Positions 11,176 through 21,925 of a DNA stretch of 64,000 bases are shown here, piece after piece. Origin of the DNA: Hemicordylus capensis (taxonomy: Eukaryota; Chordata; Lepidosauria; Squamata; Cordylidae). The DNA is taken from assembly GCF_027244095.1 (NCBI RefSeq), contig NC_069662.1, positions 11,434,501 through 11,498,500 on the forward strand, written 5' to 3'. Positions within the stretch are counted from its first letter, which is position 1. Every line of letters starts with the position of its first letter. The translations under genes and the position numbers were made by a program. The notes beneath the pieces were generated by a model that worked only from the letters and a program-made list of their open reading frames with translations, was not told the DNA's origin and searched no databases.

Positions 11176-12372
11176 GAGCAGATGGTTCTCCCTGGCCCAT
11201 AAACAACAGTTAAAAACATAAGGGGTGTTCCCACAATCCTTTTGACTCCAAAATGGCAGAATATAATAACCTTACCTTAAGGTTTCTGCCAGGTGTTCTT
11301 CAACAATGAAGGAGGAGTTGCCCATGCTGCTAATTTATGCAGAGGTGTGCAAGAGCTGGATGGGTTTTTAACTGGCTTTCTAATGCAAGATGTTGAAAAA
11401 AATCATACAGAAAATCGACTGTCTGAGACTCCCGGGGAAAACCTACATCTCATACCAGAACTACATTTAGGGTTTCTCCATGCTGCTGTGAAATGGCTGC
11501 TTTTGGTGGGATCTTGATGCCTTGTAATTTGTTCCTCCTGGAACAAAGCAGAGGGCATGTCGATTCCCCTAGCGATGACTATCCCTATTCAGACATTATG
11601 GTCAACATGCATACAATCTGCATTCACAGGTATAGATTGGCACACATGCGCAGTTATTCACATTGTATGCGGAACACAGATACAGTGGTACACTTCCTAT
11701 CTGTATGCTGCATTTCAGAGGTTTATACCAGTTCATTGAAAAAGTTCATTTCACTTTTAAAATGCACACAGGTGCAGTCATTCGCACAAAAACATATACA
11801 TGTGTGCAGACATCCGGATGCAGGAACAACCTAATGCCAGTGCAAAAGCCTGCTCTGAAAACTAAATGAGTAAAATGCTAACTTACGATTGACACAGCAG
11901 CCAGCCAATCAGCTCTGAAGAAATCCACCCCCCCCACACACACACACAGGAAAAAAGGCTCCCCTTCAGCCGAACCCAAAGAGAAGGCTCTATCAGGTAC
12001 TTGAGTCAGTGTGCTTCCATAGCCAACTCACTGCTGTCGTTATATGGCTCTAAATGGTAAGGTCTCAAGATCTTCTGGAAATAATTATGGGCCTTGGAGG
12101 CACACAGACATCCAGCAAAGGAAGGTACAGACTGTGTCTATTAGTGGCTGCTTAACTAGTTGTTGTTGGCCATCAAAGTCTTCCTTTGAAGGAGATTGGA
12201 AGGAAATCGGCACACCCAGCTTTTCCAGTGAAATCCTATCCTGACCTTAAGTTTTGGGACAAAAGCCGCATTACCCTGTCTGTCAAGCAAAGGTTCTATT
12301 TGGCCTAGGCCTTTCTGTCCTGACTGGTAGCAGTTCTCCTGGCCTTCATTTTGATGTCATGCAATGCCATGT
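11176..12372. other. No gene recognised
   Basis: Non-coding. Short open frames overlap but none shows a domain. A CA-rich stretch lies at about 11930-11950. Confidence 0.5.
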
Positions 12373-12570
12373 TACATAGAATCATGGGAAGCCTTATACC
12401 AAGTCAGATCATTGGTCCATCCAGCCCAGTATTGTCTATACTGACTGGCAGTAGCTCTCCAAGATTTCAAGCAGGAGTCTTTCCTAGCCCTACCTGGAGA
12501 TGTTGCCAGGTATTGCAAAGCAGATGCTCTACCACTGAGCTACAGCCTCAACCCCATCATCACTCCATCA
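12373..12570 (-). mobile_element. Partial SINE (39433/52216 family)
   Basis: On the minus strand: AGCTACTGCCAGTCAGTATA, GACAATACTGGGCTGGATGG and CCAATGATCTGACTTGGTAT, matching the 3' half of the family. The other end carries a GAGCTCAGTGGTAGAGCATC-like tRNA A-box (minus strand near 12530). Confidence 0.55.
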
Positions 12571-13635
12571 TATTACTTGGGATCCCTTAACTGGCAGTAG
12601 CCCCGAGGCCTGAGACACACAAAGCATGAGCTCTACCGTGAAGCTCTTGTTTCTTCAACCACCTTAATGATGGCTCCCCCAAGCCAACTCTTAGACTTCT
12701 AAAATGGGGGCCAACAGCTCCTAGTTTGTTCAGTTATGCTACTATATTGTGAGTGTTAGAAAACAGGCAAGAGATTGGCTTTTCTTTTTCTCCCTGGACA
12801 TTTTCAATGGTTTGAGGATTTGGTAAGATAATGAAGCTTGTGCATCTGCCTCATGGGAGCTCCAATCCCTTTTTTTAAAAATCATTAATAGTTCCTTGCT
12901 TGTTTACCTCAATTCTCAAAGATGCTTAGGCCTCAAGCACTTAAAGTAGCAATCAGAAACATGGTGAAAAGTTGAGGGTTTTTTTTTTTTAAAGAAATAG
13001 ATTAAGAAAGGCACATGGCATGGTTTGTAGAGATGGCCCGAGGTATTGTGATCCCTGAGGGCCAAATGCAGCTCTGCATCTGTAAAGTTCCAGTCTGGTG
13101 AATGTGGGAGAGAAAGGGGGAATGGGAAATATTTTGGGAGGAGCCCTCACTACCTCTTCGAGTCACTTTTGGAAGGCTGCCATCTGCCTCCTTCTCTCTC
13201 CTAGAACTTCTTGCAAGCTTTGAGAGGAGTGTGGGGAGAGGTACTCCTCCTCGCAAAGTTTGCCATGCTCAGGTCAATCCTGAAGACCTCTTCTGCAGGA
13301 GCAGCTCCTCAGGTATGATTTTCAGGGTTGATCCTATCACCATGCTGCTGCCTCAATAATCTGCTTCCTGAAGTGACCGCCTCACCTTGCTTCATGAAAG
13401 GTCCACCCTGGTGGCTTGCTAAATACTACGTTGGCCAACAACCCACTCCAATAGACTTTCAGGGACCTTTAGTCCATGCTGGGGTCCCACCGCATCACTG
13501 CTTCAGGAGAAAATTTACACAAGGCCTACTAATGGAGGGATTCTCCTTGATGCTTTGAAAGAACTGGACGTAGTCGTTTGGTAGGCTGTGTTGGCTGTAA
13601 GTACTGGAAGACCACCTTGGATGCCCAATCAAAAA
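12571..13635. other. No gene recognised
   Basis: Non-coding sequence. A stretch at 13000-13260 resembles 62760-63030 (GGCAAGCAACACGAGGAGAG-like and TTTGCAAA motifs) and may be an old repeat. Confidence 0.4.
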
Positions 13636-13637
13636 TA

Positions 13638-14764
13638 CAGGCAAACCTCATGACTTGCGGCGGTCCCATTACTCACCTACTACCAGGAGTAACAAAAGCG
13701 CGAGTAACAAGCTATTATGGGAAACGAGTTTTAAGTTCCAGAATGGAGGGGAAATACGAAACAGCAGCTAAAAACAACTAAAAGCAGCTAAAAATGTGAA
13801 ATTGCTTATGTACCATGCTCTACCAAGTCTGCATGTGCCCACGAATGCCCCCAAAAGCTTCAAATGCCCCCTACAAACCACAGCAAATCATGGGAGGAAA
13901 TCCATTTTTCCAAAAGCAATGAGTCACAAAATGGCTTCTATCACTTTATTTATTTGTTCGTTCATTTGTTTATCATATTTCTATACCACCTGATATGTAC
14001 ATCTCTACTCATTGACAGAAACGAGCCACAACATGGCTCCTGTAGACAAAATGATGGCTGGAAGTGACCTCCGTGGTCACTTAAGAACCTAAGAACAGGC
14101 CTGCTGGATCAGGCCTCAGACCAATATAGTCCAGCATCCTGTTTCACACAGTGATGCCACCTGAAGCCTACAGCAGAAGTTGAGGGCATGCCCTCTCTCC
14201 TGCTGTTACTCCCCTGCAACTGGTATTCAGAGGCATCCTGCCTTTGAGGCTGGAGGTGGCCTATAGCCCTAGGCTCTGACTAGTAGCCCATATAGAACTC
14301 TCCTCCATGTAGTTACCAAATCCCTCTTAACGCCTTCCAGGTTGTTGGCTGTCACCACATCTTGTGGCAGAGAATTCCACAAGTTGATTATGCGTTGTGT
14401 GAAAAAATACTTCCGTTTGCTGGTCCTAAATTTCCTGGCAATCAATTTCATGGGATGACCCTGGTTCTAGTATGATGTGAGAGGGAGAAGAATTTATCTG
14501 TATCCACCTTCTCCACACCATGCATGATTTTATAGACCTCTATCATGTCTCCCCACAGTTGTCTTTTTTCTAAACTAAATAGCCCCAGGTTTTGTAGCCT
14601 TGCCTCATAACAAAGGTGCTCTAGGCCCCTGATCATCTTGGTTGCCCTCCATCCCTCTAGGAACCATCTCTCTAGGAATCTCTGTCCCTCTAGGAACCAC
14701 AGATACGTGGGTTTTATCCCTCTTGACCATGGATGGCGAGTCCACAAATAGCGAGGTTTACCTA
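13638..14764. mobile_element. Tigger/pogo-like MITE interrupted by CR1
   Basis: The left end CAGGCAAACCTCATGACTTG and the right end GCGAGGTTTACCTA are inverted repeats between TA dinucleotides (13636-13637 and 14765-14766), as in Tc1/mariner-type elements. The right part shares sequence with the intact copy at 43179-43682. A CR1 3' fragment (14081-14690) lies inside. Confidence 0.65.
14081..14690 (-). mobile_element. CR1 LINE 3' end
   Basis: Minus-strand copy of the C-terminus of CR1 ORF2 (RATKMIRGLEHL, HLGLFSLEKRQL-like, MIEVYKIMHGVEKV, LWNSLPQDVVTANNLEG) and the 3' UTR. It ends in the CR1-type terminal stutter (GTTCTTAGGTTCTTAA on the minus strand). It closely matches the 3' end of the full-size CR1 at 52820-57594. 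It is 5'-truncated, as is usual for CR1. Confidence 0.9.
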
Positions 14765-14871
14765 TACACACATTCATGCAAAAATACCAGCATATGTTAG
14801 GTTCCTGAGCAATTAAACCAAGACAAAAATAAGACAATGTTTTTTTCAGTACCACTATTTGTTGGCATTCA

Positions 14872-15598
14872 ACATCAGGTGAGAGGTGCACGTGGAGAAG
14901 GCTTTGCTCCATCCAGCCCCTCAGCTCATGCACACTACAGACGTGAGGATGAGCCCATAAGAGGTCAGGATGGCAAAGAGCGGAACAAGAAGGACAATAA
15001 TGCCTCCTACCATTATGATGACCTCAACATGTTGAATGTCTGCACACACCAGTCTCAATAACATCTGAAGGTTGCAGAAGATGTGGTTGATCTGAATGGG
15101 ACCACAGAAAGGGATTTTCATGAAGAGGTGAGTGAATACCACAGGTAAAATGAAACCACAGGTCCATGACACAGTGGCTAGCATGATTCAGCATTCCCTG
15201 CTAATGGCCATGGCATACACTAGAGGACAGCAGTCACAGGCCATGGCACACAAGAGCAACCCCTACACTGAACATGTAATGTACATCTGAACCACAGAAC
15301 AATAGAGACTCTTCCACTCCCCTCAAGCAGATGAGCCAACATTGGAGGGCACAATGGTGCTTAAAAAAACCACATCTCCAGTCCTGCGAGCTTGCACAGG
15401 AAGAAGTACATTGGGGTGTAGAGGTGAGAGTCCAACTGGACCAGGATGACCACTAGTAGATTGCTCAGCATGGTGATCAGATAAGAAATGAAGATAAGCA
15501 CAAAGAGGGCAATCTGTGTTCTTCGGTGGCTGGTGAGATCCAGTAGGACAACCTGGGTGATGGATGTGTGGTTCACAGGCCCTGTTCTGTCCTGTATC
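14872..15598 (-). pseudogene. Olfactory receptor pseudogene (OR2)
   Basis: Same subfamily as OR3 and OR4. Exon 2 starts at 15598 after the acceptor CTCTCCGTCCACAG and reads IQDRTGPVNHTSITQVVLLD. TM1-TM2 (PMYFFLCKLAGLEM) and TM4-TM5 (PFCGPIQINHIFCN, ILTSYGLIL) are recognisable. The gene is broken. About 14 bp are missing between TM3 and IC2, removing the MAYDRYLAIC motif and shifting the frame. There are further indels around 15330-15365. The 3' end is lost after the KAFSTCTSHL-equivalent at about 14872, so TM6-TM7 are absent. Its mini-exon 1 (16107-16129) is still intact. Confidence 0.9.
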
Positions 15599-15699
15599 CT
15601 GTGGACGGAGAGAAAGAGAAAGAGATGAATCAACAACCTTTTCCATATGCCTGATCCAGGAGCACACTTTTTACATGCATTAATTAGAACGTTGATTTC

Positions 15700-16130
15700 C
15701 CCCCCACACACACACACACACATTTGTTTCTGCTTTAAAATAATTGAAAATGCACAACAAAAGCATGGCTCACTACCTCCAGTTATGGGCAGCACACATA
15801 TGCAAATATGCATGTCTCACCCGTGATGTGATGGAGAATAGAATACCTATACCCTCACTCTCATGGGGCTTAGATATGAAGGAATTTTGCAGTGCTGTTT
15901 GCATTCCGTCGTCATGAACGGAGCTGAATCTCTATTTAGGCATTGTGTAATCATGTAAACTGTACACAGCAAAGGCATATCCTGGAGCAAATTGGCAAGA
16001 TCCATCCTCCATGCTGACATGCTCTATTGCTCTGCCTCTCACTGGCCATGAGTGCAGTGTTTGTCTGCAAGTACGCATACTGCTTTTGGGGCGAGATCTC
16101 ACTGACCTGACATTTGTGGAGCGGAACATT
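15700..16130 (-). repeat. Segmental duplication block A (OR upstream)
   Basis: Sequence with GGAGAATAGAATACCTATAC and GAGCTGAATCTCTATTTAGG (plus strand) recurs upstream of each related OR: 15700-16130, 19130-19405 plus 19712-19785, 25385-25825, 34300-34380 with 35815-35935, and 45160-45420. It contains the candidate exon 1. Confidence 0.85.
16107..16129 (-). other. Candidate coding mini-exon 1 of OR2
   Basis: Minus strand: CTAAA-ATG, then codons for MFRSTNV, then AG followed by donor GTCAGT. It ends in phase 2, and exon 2 at 15598 begins with the single base that completes the codon (AG|G, Arg), giving MFRSTNVR-IQDRTGPVN. The intron would be 508 bp (15599-16106). The 24.3 kb gene has a same-length exon at the homologous place. 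A pyrimidine tract with TTCTCTAG lies 21 nt before the ATG, so this could even be an internal exon. This is inference from sequence only. Confidence 0.55.
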
Positions 16131-16659
16131 TTAGTCTTCCAGTCTATTGGCTAGAGAAGAAAGAGGAAAGGAGAGAAAACTGGGGTTTTATCAAGAAATA
16201 AAATGAAAAATAAGGGGGAATAATGCTTTGCAGGTCCCAGGTAGGTATGACATAACTTGGCCATCACCCAACACATGTTGCCCATGCAGAAGCAATTACA
16301 AGCTCGGTGTAATGTTGCTGAAATGGGAGTACTCATGCTTTTATCTACAAAGGTTGCAAAAACACTTCCTCCAGGTGTTAGATTCCTAACAAAGTAGCCT
16401 CCCAGGCTCTTTAGTTTAACATTCCTTTGCAGCTTCTACTTTCCTATAGGGGCCACGAGCTGCCCCAAATGAAAGAAGATGCCTGCTGTCGACCCATTTA
16501 CCCAAGGATGTACCCAAGCCAGCCACAGGAAAAGAGAAACGGGAACTGTCACACTGCCAGTGGCAGCTGCCTTGCTCAGCTGGGGTCAGGTGCACCACAT
16601 GAAGTGTTGGATATGGAGTTCCAGTGCATCCACCTTTTGCACCAACAATCCTAATGAGC

Positions 16660-16990
16660 ACTAGGGGGTCTTTAAGGGTCTCCCTAACTGTTCTACCTGT
16701 CTCTACTATGACCCCTGATCCGACTCTTCAGCACTTCCTGTGCTGAGTCACAATCCTTCCTTTCCTCTTAGAGAACAGATGGAAACATCTCTCTCCCTCC
16801 TTATCTATTCATTATGTAGTCCTTTAGATTAGGTTTAGGCTTCCCTATTCAAGTGTACTTAACCAATAAATACTTAGTATTTAGCTCTACAAGAATCTCC
16901 ATGTGTTTTCCCTAAATAGCTACAACAACTAAACCATCCTCTGCTACCTATTCCATAACTGGAGTGTGTGCTCATTCCTTAGTGCTCTGC
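16660..16990. repeat. Shared ~330-bp block, possible solo LTR fossil
   Basis: Similar to 36366-36725 in the same orientation (shared: GATGGAAACATC, CTATTCATTAT, TCTCCATGTG and CTGTAACTGGAGT-like parts). An AATAAA lies near 16865, before a CTCTACAAGAATCTCC stretch, which suggests the R-U5 part of an LTR. The ends are not defined and no internal genes are seen. It looks old. Confidence in the LTR reading is low. Confidence 0.3.
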
Positions 16991-17640
16991 TGATTTACCT
17001 ACTGGGGGTAAAAATTAACAACCCCCAACATGAAGCCCCAGCTGATGCAGCAGCTGGACACCACCCCACCTGAGAAAACTGTGGTGCAGATGCCCCAAAG
17101 GCCAATCCCATGAATGTCAGTTGGCCTGGTGGACCAACACTGTGGCCACTAGAACTGTGAACATGCAAGGTGAGGTGACCCATTGTTGATGTGGTGAACT
17201 CCATGCTCCCTAACTACCCTCTCCATCCAGTGATGGTTCCATGTGGTGCCGCAGGGTTGTGGCCAGCACTGAGCCAAACTGCATCAAGTGCAGGAAATTG
17301 GGAGTGGTGCCTCTGGCCGGGTTGACCTCTGTCAAGAGGAAAATGGTAATTGAGGAAGAGGCCTGCTACCCCTCAAGTGCACCCAATCAGTTGCTAACTT
17401 CACCCAAAAGAGTGAGAATCCTTTTGGGCTGAACTGCCCCTGCAAGGTGACCAGGCTCTCAATGATAGACATAAAGGGCCCAGACTTACCAGCAGATCCA
17501 TCGCTTACCTCAGAGAGGCCACCAATGGCCCTTTCCTCCAAACACGGCAGCCGAAAAGAAACAACCATAAATAAAGTCTGAAGCTGAGAATCGCTGAGTA
17601 GATCTTCCAGGGAAGCTGGCATCTTCGAACAAGATCTCAA
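16991..17640. other. No gene recognised
   Basis: Non-coding by inspection. Open frames on both strands overlap each other and show no known domain. Confidence 0.45.
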
Positions 17641-18030
17641 TTTCTTCGGGTATACATAGGAAGTGAACTACTATACATTCCATGAAAACAATGTGTCAAT
17701 GATTGTTTGTGCATACACTACACACAGATTGCACACATGTTGAATACACATGTATTGCACACACACATGATTGCACACATGTATCAATAGTTTCCTTTGG
17801 TTTACCAACTTAAGTTTGGTATACCAACTTAAGTTTGGTATACCAACTTAATTGAGCTGGTATACTGTGCCTCAGATGAACTAATGTAAATGAATACAAA
17901 TTCAAAACTCTTGGGTTCACAGTGCCCTTCACTATCCATGACAAAAGAGCATTGAACCATGTCCTTCAGATTTTATGTTACTCTATGAATCTGTAACCAC
18001 CTGTGGTATATTGTACCCCATGAAGTCAGG
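17640..18030 (-). repeat. Segmental duplication block C (OR downstream)
   Basis: The 3' flank of the OR gene. It is repeated at 23930-24265, 29700-30100 and 43080-43176 plus 43683-43950. Shared words are CAATGTGTCAAT, GTGCATA.AGATC.GTA and ATGAATC..T.GTTTCC.TTGG. It contains a small 19-bp tandem (ACCAACTTAAGTTTGGTAT, three copies, 17802-17856) unique to this copy. Confidence 0.8.
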
Positions 18031-18033
18031 AAC

Positions 18034-18969
18034 TCAGCCCTTGGGTTCAGCCACTTTTCTACAGATAACCTTTGCTACTGCAGCATGAACATCTTTGTTC
18101 CGTAAGGTATAGATGACTGGATTGAGAAGGGGGGTGATCACTACATAAAAGATAGAGAAATGTTTATCATGGCTGGAGTCTGTGCCTGACCGAGGTCTCA
18201 TGTAGACGGCAATGAGGCACCCATAAAATAAAGTCACCACCATCAGGTGGGAGGCGCATGTGGAGAAGGCTTTGCTCCGTCTTGCCCCTGAACTCATGCG
18301 CACTACAGACATGAGGATGAGTCCATAGGAGGTCAGGATGGCCAAGAGTGGAACAAGGAAGACAATAATGCTGACCACAAAGATGATGACCTCAACTTGT
18401 CGAATGTCTGCACACACCAGTCTCAGTAACATCAGAAGGGTGCAAGAGAAGTGGTTGATATGGTTGGGACCACAGAAAGGGAGTTTCAAGATGAGGTGAG
18501 TGAACACCACAGGAAAAAAGAAACCACAGGCCCATGAAGCTGTGGCTAGCATGATACAGCATCCCCTGCTCATGGCCACGGCATACACCAGGGGGCAGCA
18601 GATAGCCAAGTAGCGGTCATAGGCCATGACACCCAGAAGCAACCCTTCAGTACAACCCAGTGAAGAAATAATGTACGTCTGAGCTATGCAATGATAGAAA
18701 GAAACGCTTCCACTCCCCTCAAGCAGATGAGCCAACATTTGAGGCACAATGGCGCTAATGAGACTCATCTCCAGGCCTGAGAGGTTGCTCAGGAAGAAGT
18801 ACATTGGGGTGTGAAGACGGGCATCAAACTGGACCAGCATCAGCACTAGTAGATTCCCCAGCATGGTGAGCAGATAGGCAATGAAGATGACCACAAAGAG
18901 GGCAATCTGTGTCCTTCGGTGGCTGGTGAGGCCCAGCAGGACGACCTGGGTGATGGATGTATGGTTCAT
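18034..18969 (-). CDS. Olfactory receptor, class II (OR3)
   Basis: Complete 311-residue odorant receptor. Visible features are N-glycosylation site NHT at residues 2-4, GN in TM1 (38-39), PMYFFLSNL (55-63), MAYDRYLAIC (115-124), KAFSTCASHL (233-242) and PLLNPVIYTLRN (280-291). The cysteines around 94 and 176 fit the usual extracellular disulfide. I chose the ATG at 18969 because it sits 16 nt inside the exon that follows the conserved acceptor (exon start 18985). Sister copies have GTG or GCG at this codon, so this ATG is a derived in-exon start. The block A copy upstream lacks the mini-exon 1 sequence. No disabling change is seen, so it is probably functional if a promoter remains. Confidence 0.95.
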   Translation of the reverse strand: MNHTSITQVVLLGLTSHRRTQIALFVVIFIAYLLTMLGNLLVLMLVQFDARLHTPMYFFLSNLSGLEMSLISAIVPQMLAHLLEGSGSVSFYHCIAQTYIISSLGCTEGLLLGVMAYDRYLAICCPLVYAVAMSRGCCIMLATASWACGFFFPVVFTHLILKLPFCGPNHINHFSCTLLMLLRLVCADIRQVEVIIFVVSIIVFLVPLLAILTSYGLILMSVVRMSSGARRSKAFSTCASHLMVVTLFYGCLIAVYMRPRSGTDSSHDKHFSIFYVVITPLLNPVIYTLRNKDVHAAVAKVICRKVAEPKG

Positions 18970-19129
18970 AGGTCTGTCCTGTATCCTGTAGACAGAGGAA
19001 ACAAAGAAAAGTGAATGAACAACATTTCCTTTATGCTTATGTTATGCCTTAGCCAAGTTATCACATGTTTCATGCTTAAATTAGCACTGGGTGATTCCTC
19101 CTTCCCCTAGCAAATACACATATTCAATT

Positions 19130-19785
19130 TCTTTCTCCATATTTGTTTCTGCTTTAAAATAATTGAAAATACGCAAGAATAGCATGGCTCACCCCCTCCA
19201 GCAGAGGTCAGCATACACACATGCAAACATGCACGTTTCACCCACGACGAGATAGAGAACAGAATACCTATATCCTCACTCTCGTGGGGCTTATTTACAA
19301 CGGAATTTCTCAGTGCTCTTTTCATTCCTCCATCATGAATGGAGCTGAATCTCTATTTAGGCATCGTGTAACCATGTCAACTGCACAGGGCAAAACCATC
19401 ACCTAGGCACTTTCCAGACTAGACCCTGCAACAGACTAGATGCTCCACACTTCCAGCTTCCACACTTCCTGCATCCTGACACCACAGCCCCTACGCGGAC
19501 AGCAGGGTACCGTTCACATTTCCAATGCCTTGTTTCAAATTTAATCACTGCGAAATGGAGCTATGACGTCGTCCATCTGGCATGGAAAAGTTGCTGTTTT
19601 GTTGGGTTGTTAGTGGCTGCAAGACTGCTCCCCCTGCTGTTCCCGTTCCGAATGCGACTTGCCCGAACAGAGCCATTTTGCTGCTAATGAGCAGCTAGTC
19701 TGGAAAGCGCCCTCGAGTACACGGGCAAGCCCCACTCTCCATGTTGACCTGCTCCATAGCTCTGCCCCTCACTGTCCATGCTGTG
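19130..19785 (-). repeat. Block A copy upstream of OR3, exon 1 deleted
   Basis: Matches the other block A copies but is split by a 306-bp MITE (19406-19711). It ends at about 19782 (CCATGCTGTG), joining directly to block B. The stretch that in the OR2 and OR4 units holds the ATG-bearing mini-exon is missing. Confidence 0.75.
19406..19711. mobile_element. MITE with 17-bp TIRs (PIF/Harbinger-like?)
   Basis: Ends GGCACTTTCCAGACTAG and CTAGTCTGGAAAGCGCC are inverted repeats with one mismatch. The paralogous empty site at 25640-25650 (CATCACCTAGAGTTCATGAG) shows a clean insertion with a short target duplication (CTA/CTC). A 3-bp target site suggests PIF/Harbinger, but this is tentative. It has no coding capacity. 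Confidence 0.65.
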
Positions 19786-19789
19786 AACC

Positions 19790-20680
19790 CCTTCACACCG
19801 CATCAGAATCAGATGTTTCTCAGTGTTAAGGTTAGAGGATTTCCTCCATAAGAGGGATGGACATGCAATTGTCTTAATTGCTCAAACCAAGCCACACAAT
19901 GATATTGGAGTGGCATCTTTATCGAGATCAGTTTGCAACTGGTCAATGCATTTCATTGGATATCAAGCCTAATCGATCTTTAAGCATTTTGGAGAGGATT
20001 TATGGCTTTGCAAACAAGAACAAACATATAAATCACAAGCCTATTTCTGCTTACATCTGTTTGGATTTCACTTCTTCAGTAAAATTGCCCCACATGATAC
20101 CATCATGCCCAATGCCTTCAAAAATGTCACTCTTCATCATCAGATTGAGCTAAGCCTCAGGGTCATTAGAGGTGTTTTTCCAACCTATTCTAAAGTGATG
20201 AGCCAATCCTTGAACCATGTAGAGGGAAATGGAACAAAATCTTGCTTTCTGCATGCAGCTCTTTGTGTACTCTCTCACTGTCATCTTTTTAGGATCACCT
20301 ACCAGTAATAAAGACTCTGGGTTGGGTCCATGGGGCATCCATCTCTTCTCTGAGCAATTCCCTGTTTTCCCATGGATGATAAACATCAAATTAGCACTTC
20401 TAAATCCCTCAGGTTTCTGCCTGTTAAATAGTGTGATATGGAAATAAGGGCTGACATCCAGACCAAATTACTCCTGCTTAGTCCTACTGAAAGTTGGTAG
20501 TCCTCTAGAGTAACTCCTGAGTAGTAGAATTGGATAAGTTGATCTGGATGTCAACTAGTATTTGGAGGCTGATGTAATTCTTTCTAAAGTCAAATTAGTG
20601 CAAAAGGTAAAATTGCATCATCAGTGTATAAAGCAGCCTGCATTAGGAAGGGGCATATCCGATCTCATGGCTTCGTAGCG
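19790..20680 (-). repeat. Segmental duplication block B
   Basis: Recurs at 26405-27325, 37770-38667 (continuing at 39828), 46370-47172 and 63860-64000. Shared words include CACACCGCATCAGAA.CAGATG, CAAACCAAGCCACA, ATCAGATTGAGCTAAGCCTCA-like and TAAAATTGCATCATCA. It has no gene. In this copy the remnant OR that follows in the 27.3 kb unit has been deleted (20640-20690). Confidence 0.8.
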
Positions 20681-20689
20681 TCAATATCA

Positions 20690-21469
20690 TGGGGCATCAA
20701 GTTTATTCACATTTTGGAGCTCAGTTGGAATTGCCACACTCATAACTATAAGATACAGCTGTACCCATAACTAGTGATGTAGTTCTATCTCTACAGCTGT
20801 ATCTGAATGCCTTTCAGATGGGACAAATGATGGATAAGCCTAAATTTCCCGGAGTTCTTTTTTTTTTTTTTTTTTTTTTGGCATGATTCCCAAAGGGCAA
20901 CTCCAAAGGTTGGGCAGAGGTGGGCTTTCATGTGGGCCTGACCCTCTACCAGCTTCAATCTCCTTAAGGACTTTTGACCAACAATGTCCTCCATCTCGGA
21001 GTCAGGATTGAGGTTATTAGACAGGAGGAAGTCCCTAGGACCTACGTATGGGGTCCTGAAGCCCTTGCTAAAGCTTGCTCTCAAACACTCAGCCTTACAC
21101 CTGTCAGGATATGATGTTAAACATTTACACAGCACTTACAGGCACATCGACACTGGGGCCCTTTCCCTGATTCCCTTTTGGGGCACCCCCACCCTGGGAT
21201 TGTTTTCCTGCGGCGGCAGCGGCGGCAGACGCCACCCATTGATTACTGGTTATAGATCATAATAAAGAACTTGACTTAGCCTCCACCTGCCACATGTTGC
21301 CCATGCAGAAACAATTACAAGGTGGGTGTGATTTTCCTGCAGTGGGAGCACTCATGCTTGTATCTACGGAGGATGCAGATATACTTTCTTCAGGTGTTAG
21401 ATTCCCAACAAAATAGTTTCCTGGGCTCTTTAGTTTGAGACTCTTTTCCAGCTTCCACTTTCCAATAGG
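20690..21469. other. Flank sequence, no gene
   Basis: Contains a T-run at 20856-20879. From 21290 to 21469 it is paralogous to 16265-16440 (ATGTTGCCCATGCAGAA, GGTGTTAGATTCC.AACAAA), another part of the duplicated unit. Confidence 0.5.
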
Positions 21470-21607
21470 CAGGGATTCTCAACGTGTGGGTCACCAGACG
21501 TAATTGGACTTCAACTCCCATAATTCCCAACCAAAGGTCATTGGGGCTGGGGATTATGGGAGCTGAAGTCCAATAACATCTGGGGACCCACATGTTGAGA
21601 AACCCTG
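21470..21607. mobile_element. Palindromic hAT MITE, ~138 bp
   Basis: CAGGGATTCTCAAC at the left and GTTGAGAAACCCTG at the right. The body is a near palindrome around AACTCCCATAAT and ATTATGGGAG. A 7-bp direct repeat CAATAGG flanks it. The paralog at 16440-16455 lacks it. Sister copies are at 26277, 29528, 46207 and 61522. Confidence 0.8.
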
Positions 21608-21640
21608 CAATAGGGGCTACAAGCTTTCCAAAATGAAAGG

Positions 21641-21925
21641 TAGGGGTGTGCACAAAGCCAGTTTGCCCAATTCGGTTCGAGTCCGGACCGGACACGTTTG
21701 TTTTTGTGCACTCCGAAACCCAGCTCGAATTCGAGCCAGTTTGGGGTCCGATATGTTGTTTTTTAAAATGTAACTCACCACCGGGCCTAGGGACATTCTG
21801 CTGCCTCTGGGGGGAGGCCAGCAGAGGTAGGAGGAGGCTCCAGATACCCCACCCCCACCCTGTGTCCATGGCAGCACCCCATGGAGGTACCAGGGTGACC
21901 TCCGGCCCAGCACTGAGTGTATAAT
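21641..21925. mobile_element. hAT-type element, left part only
   Basis: Starts with the TAGGGGTGTGCAC terminus of the family at 22328 and 32218, followed by the family's TTCGGTTCGAGTCCGGACC subterminal pattern. The matching right end was not found, so it appears truncated. Confidence 0.55.

Noticed and set aside
14448-14933. 161-codon minus-strand frame
   Set aside because: Chance join of OR2, Tigger-like and CR1 sequence, not a gene.
15932-16129. 65-codon minus-strand frame starting MFRSTNV as a stand-alone gene
   Set aside because: Only the first 23 nt are conserved between OR units. The rest is the presumed intron.
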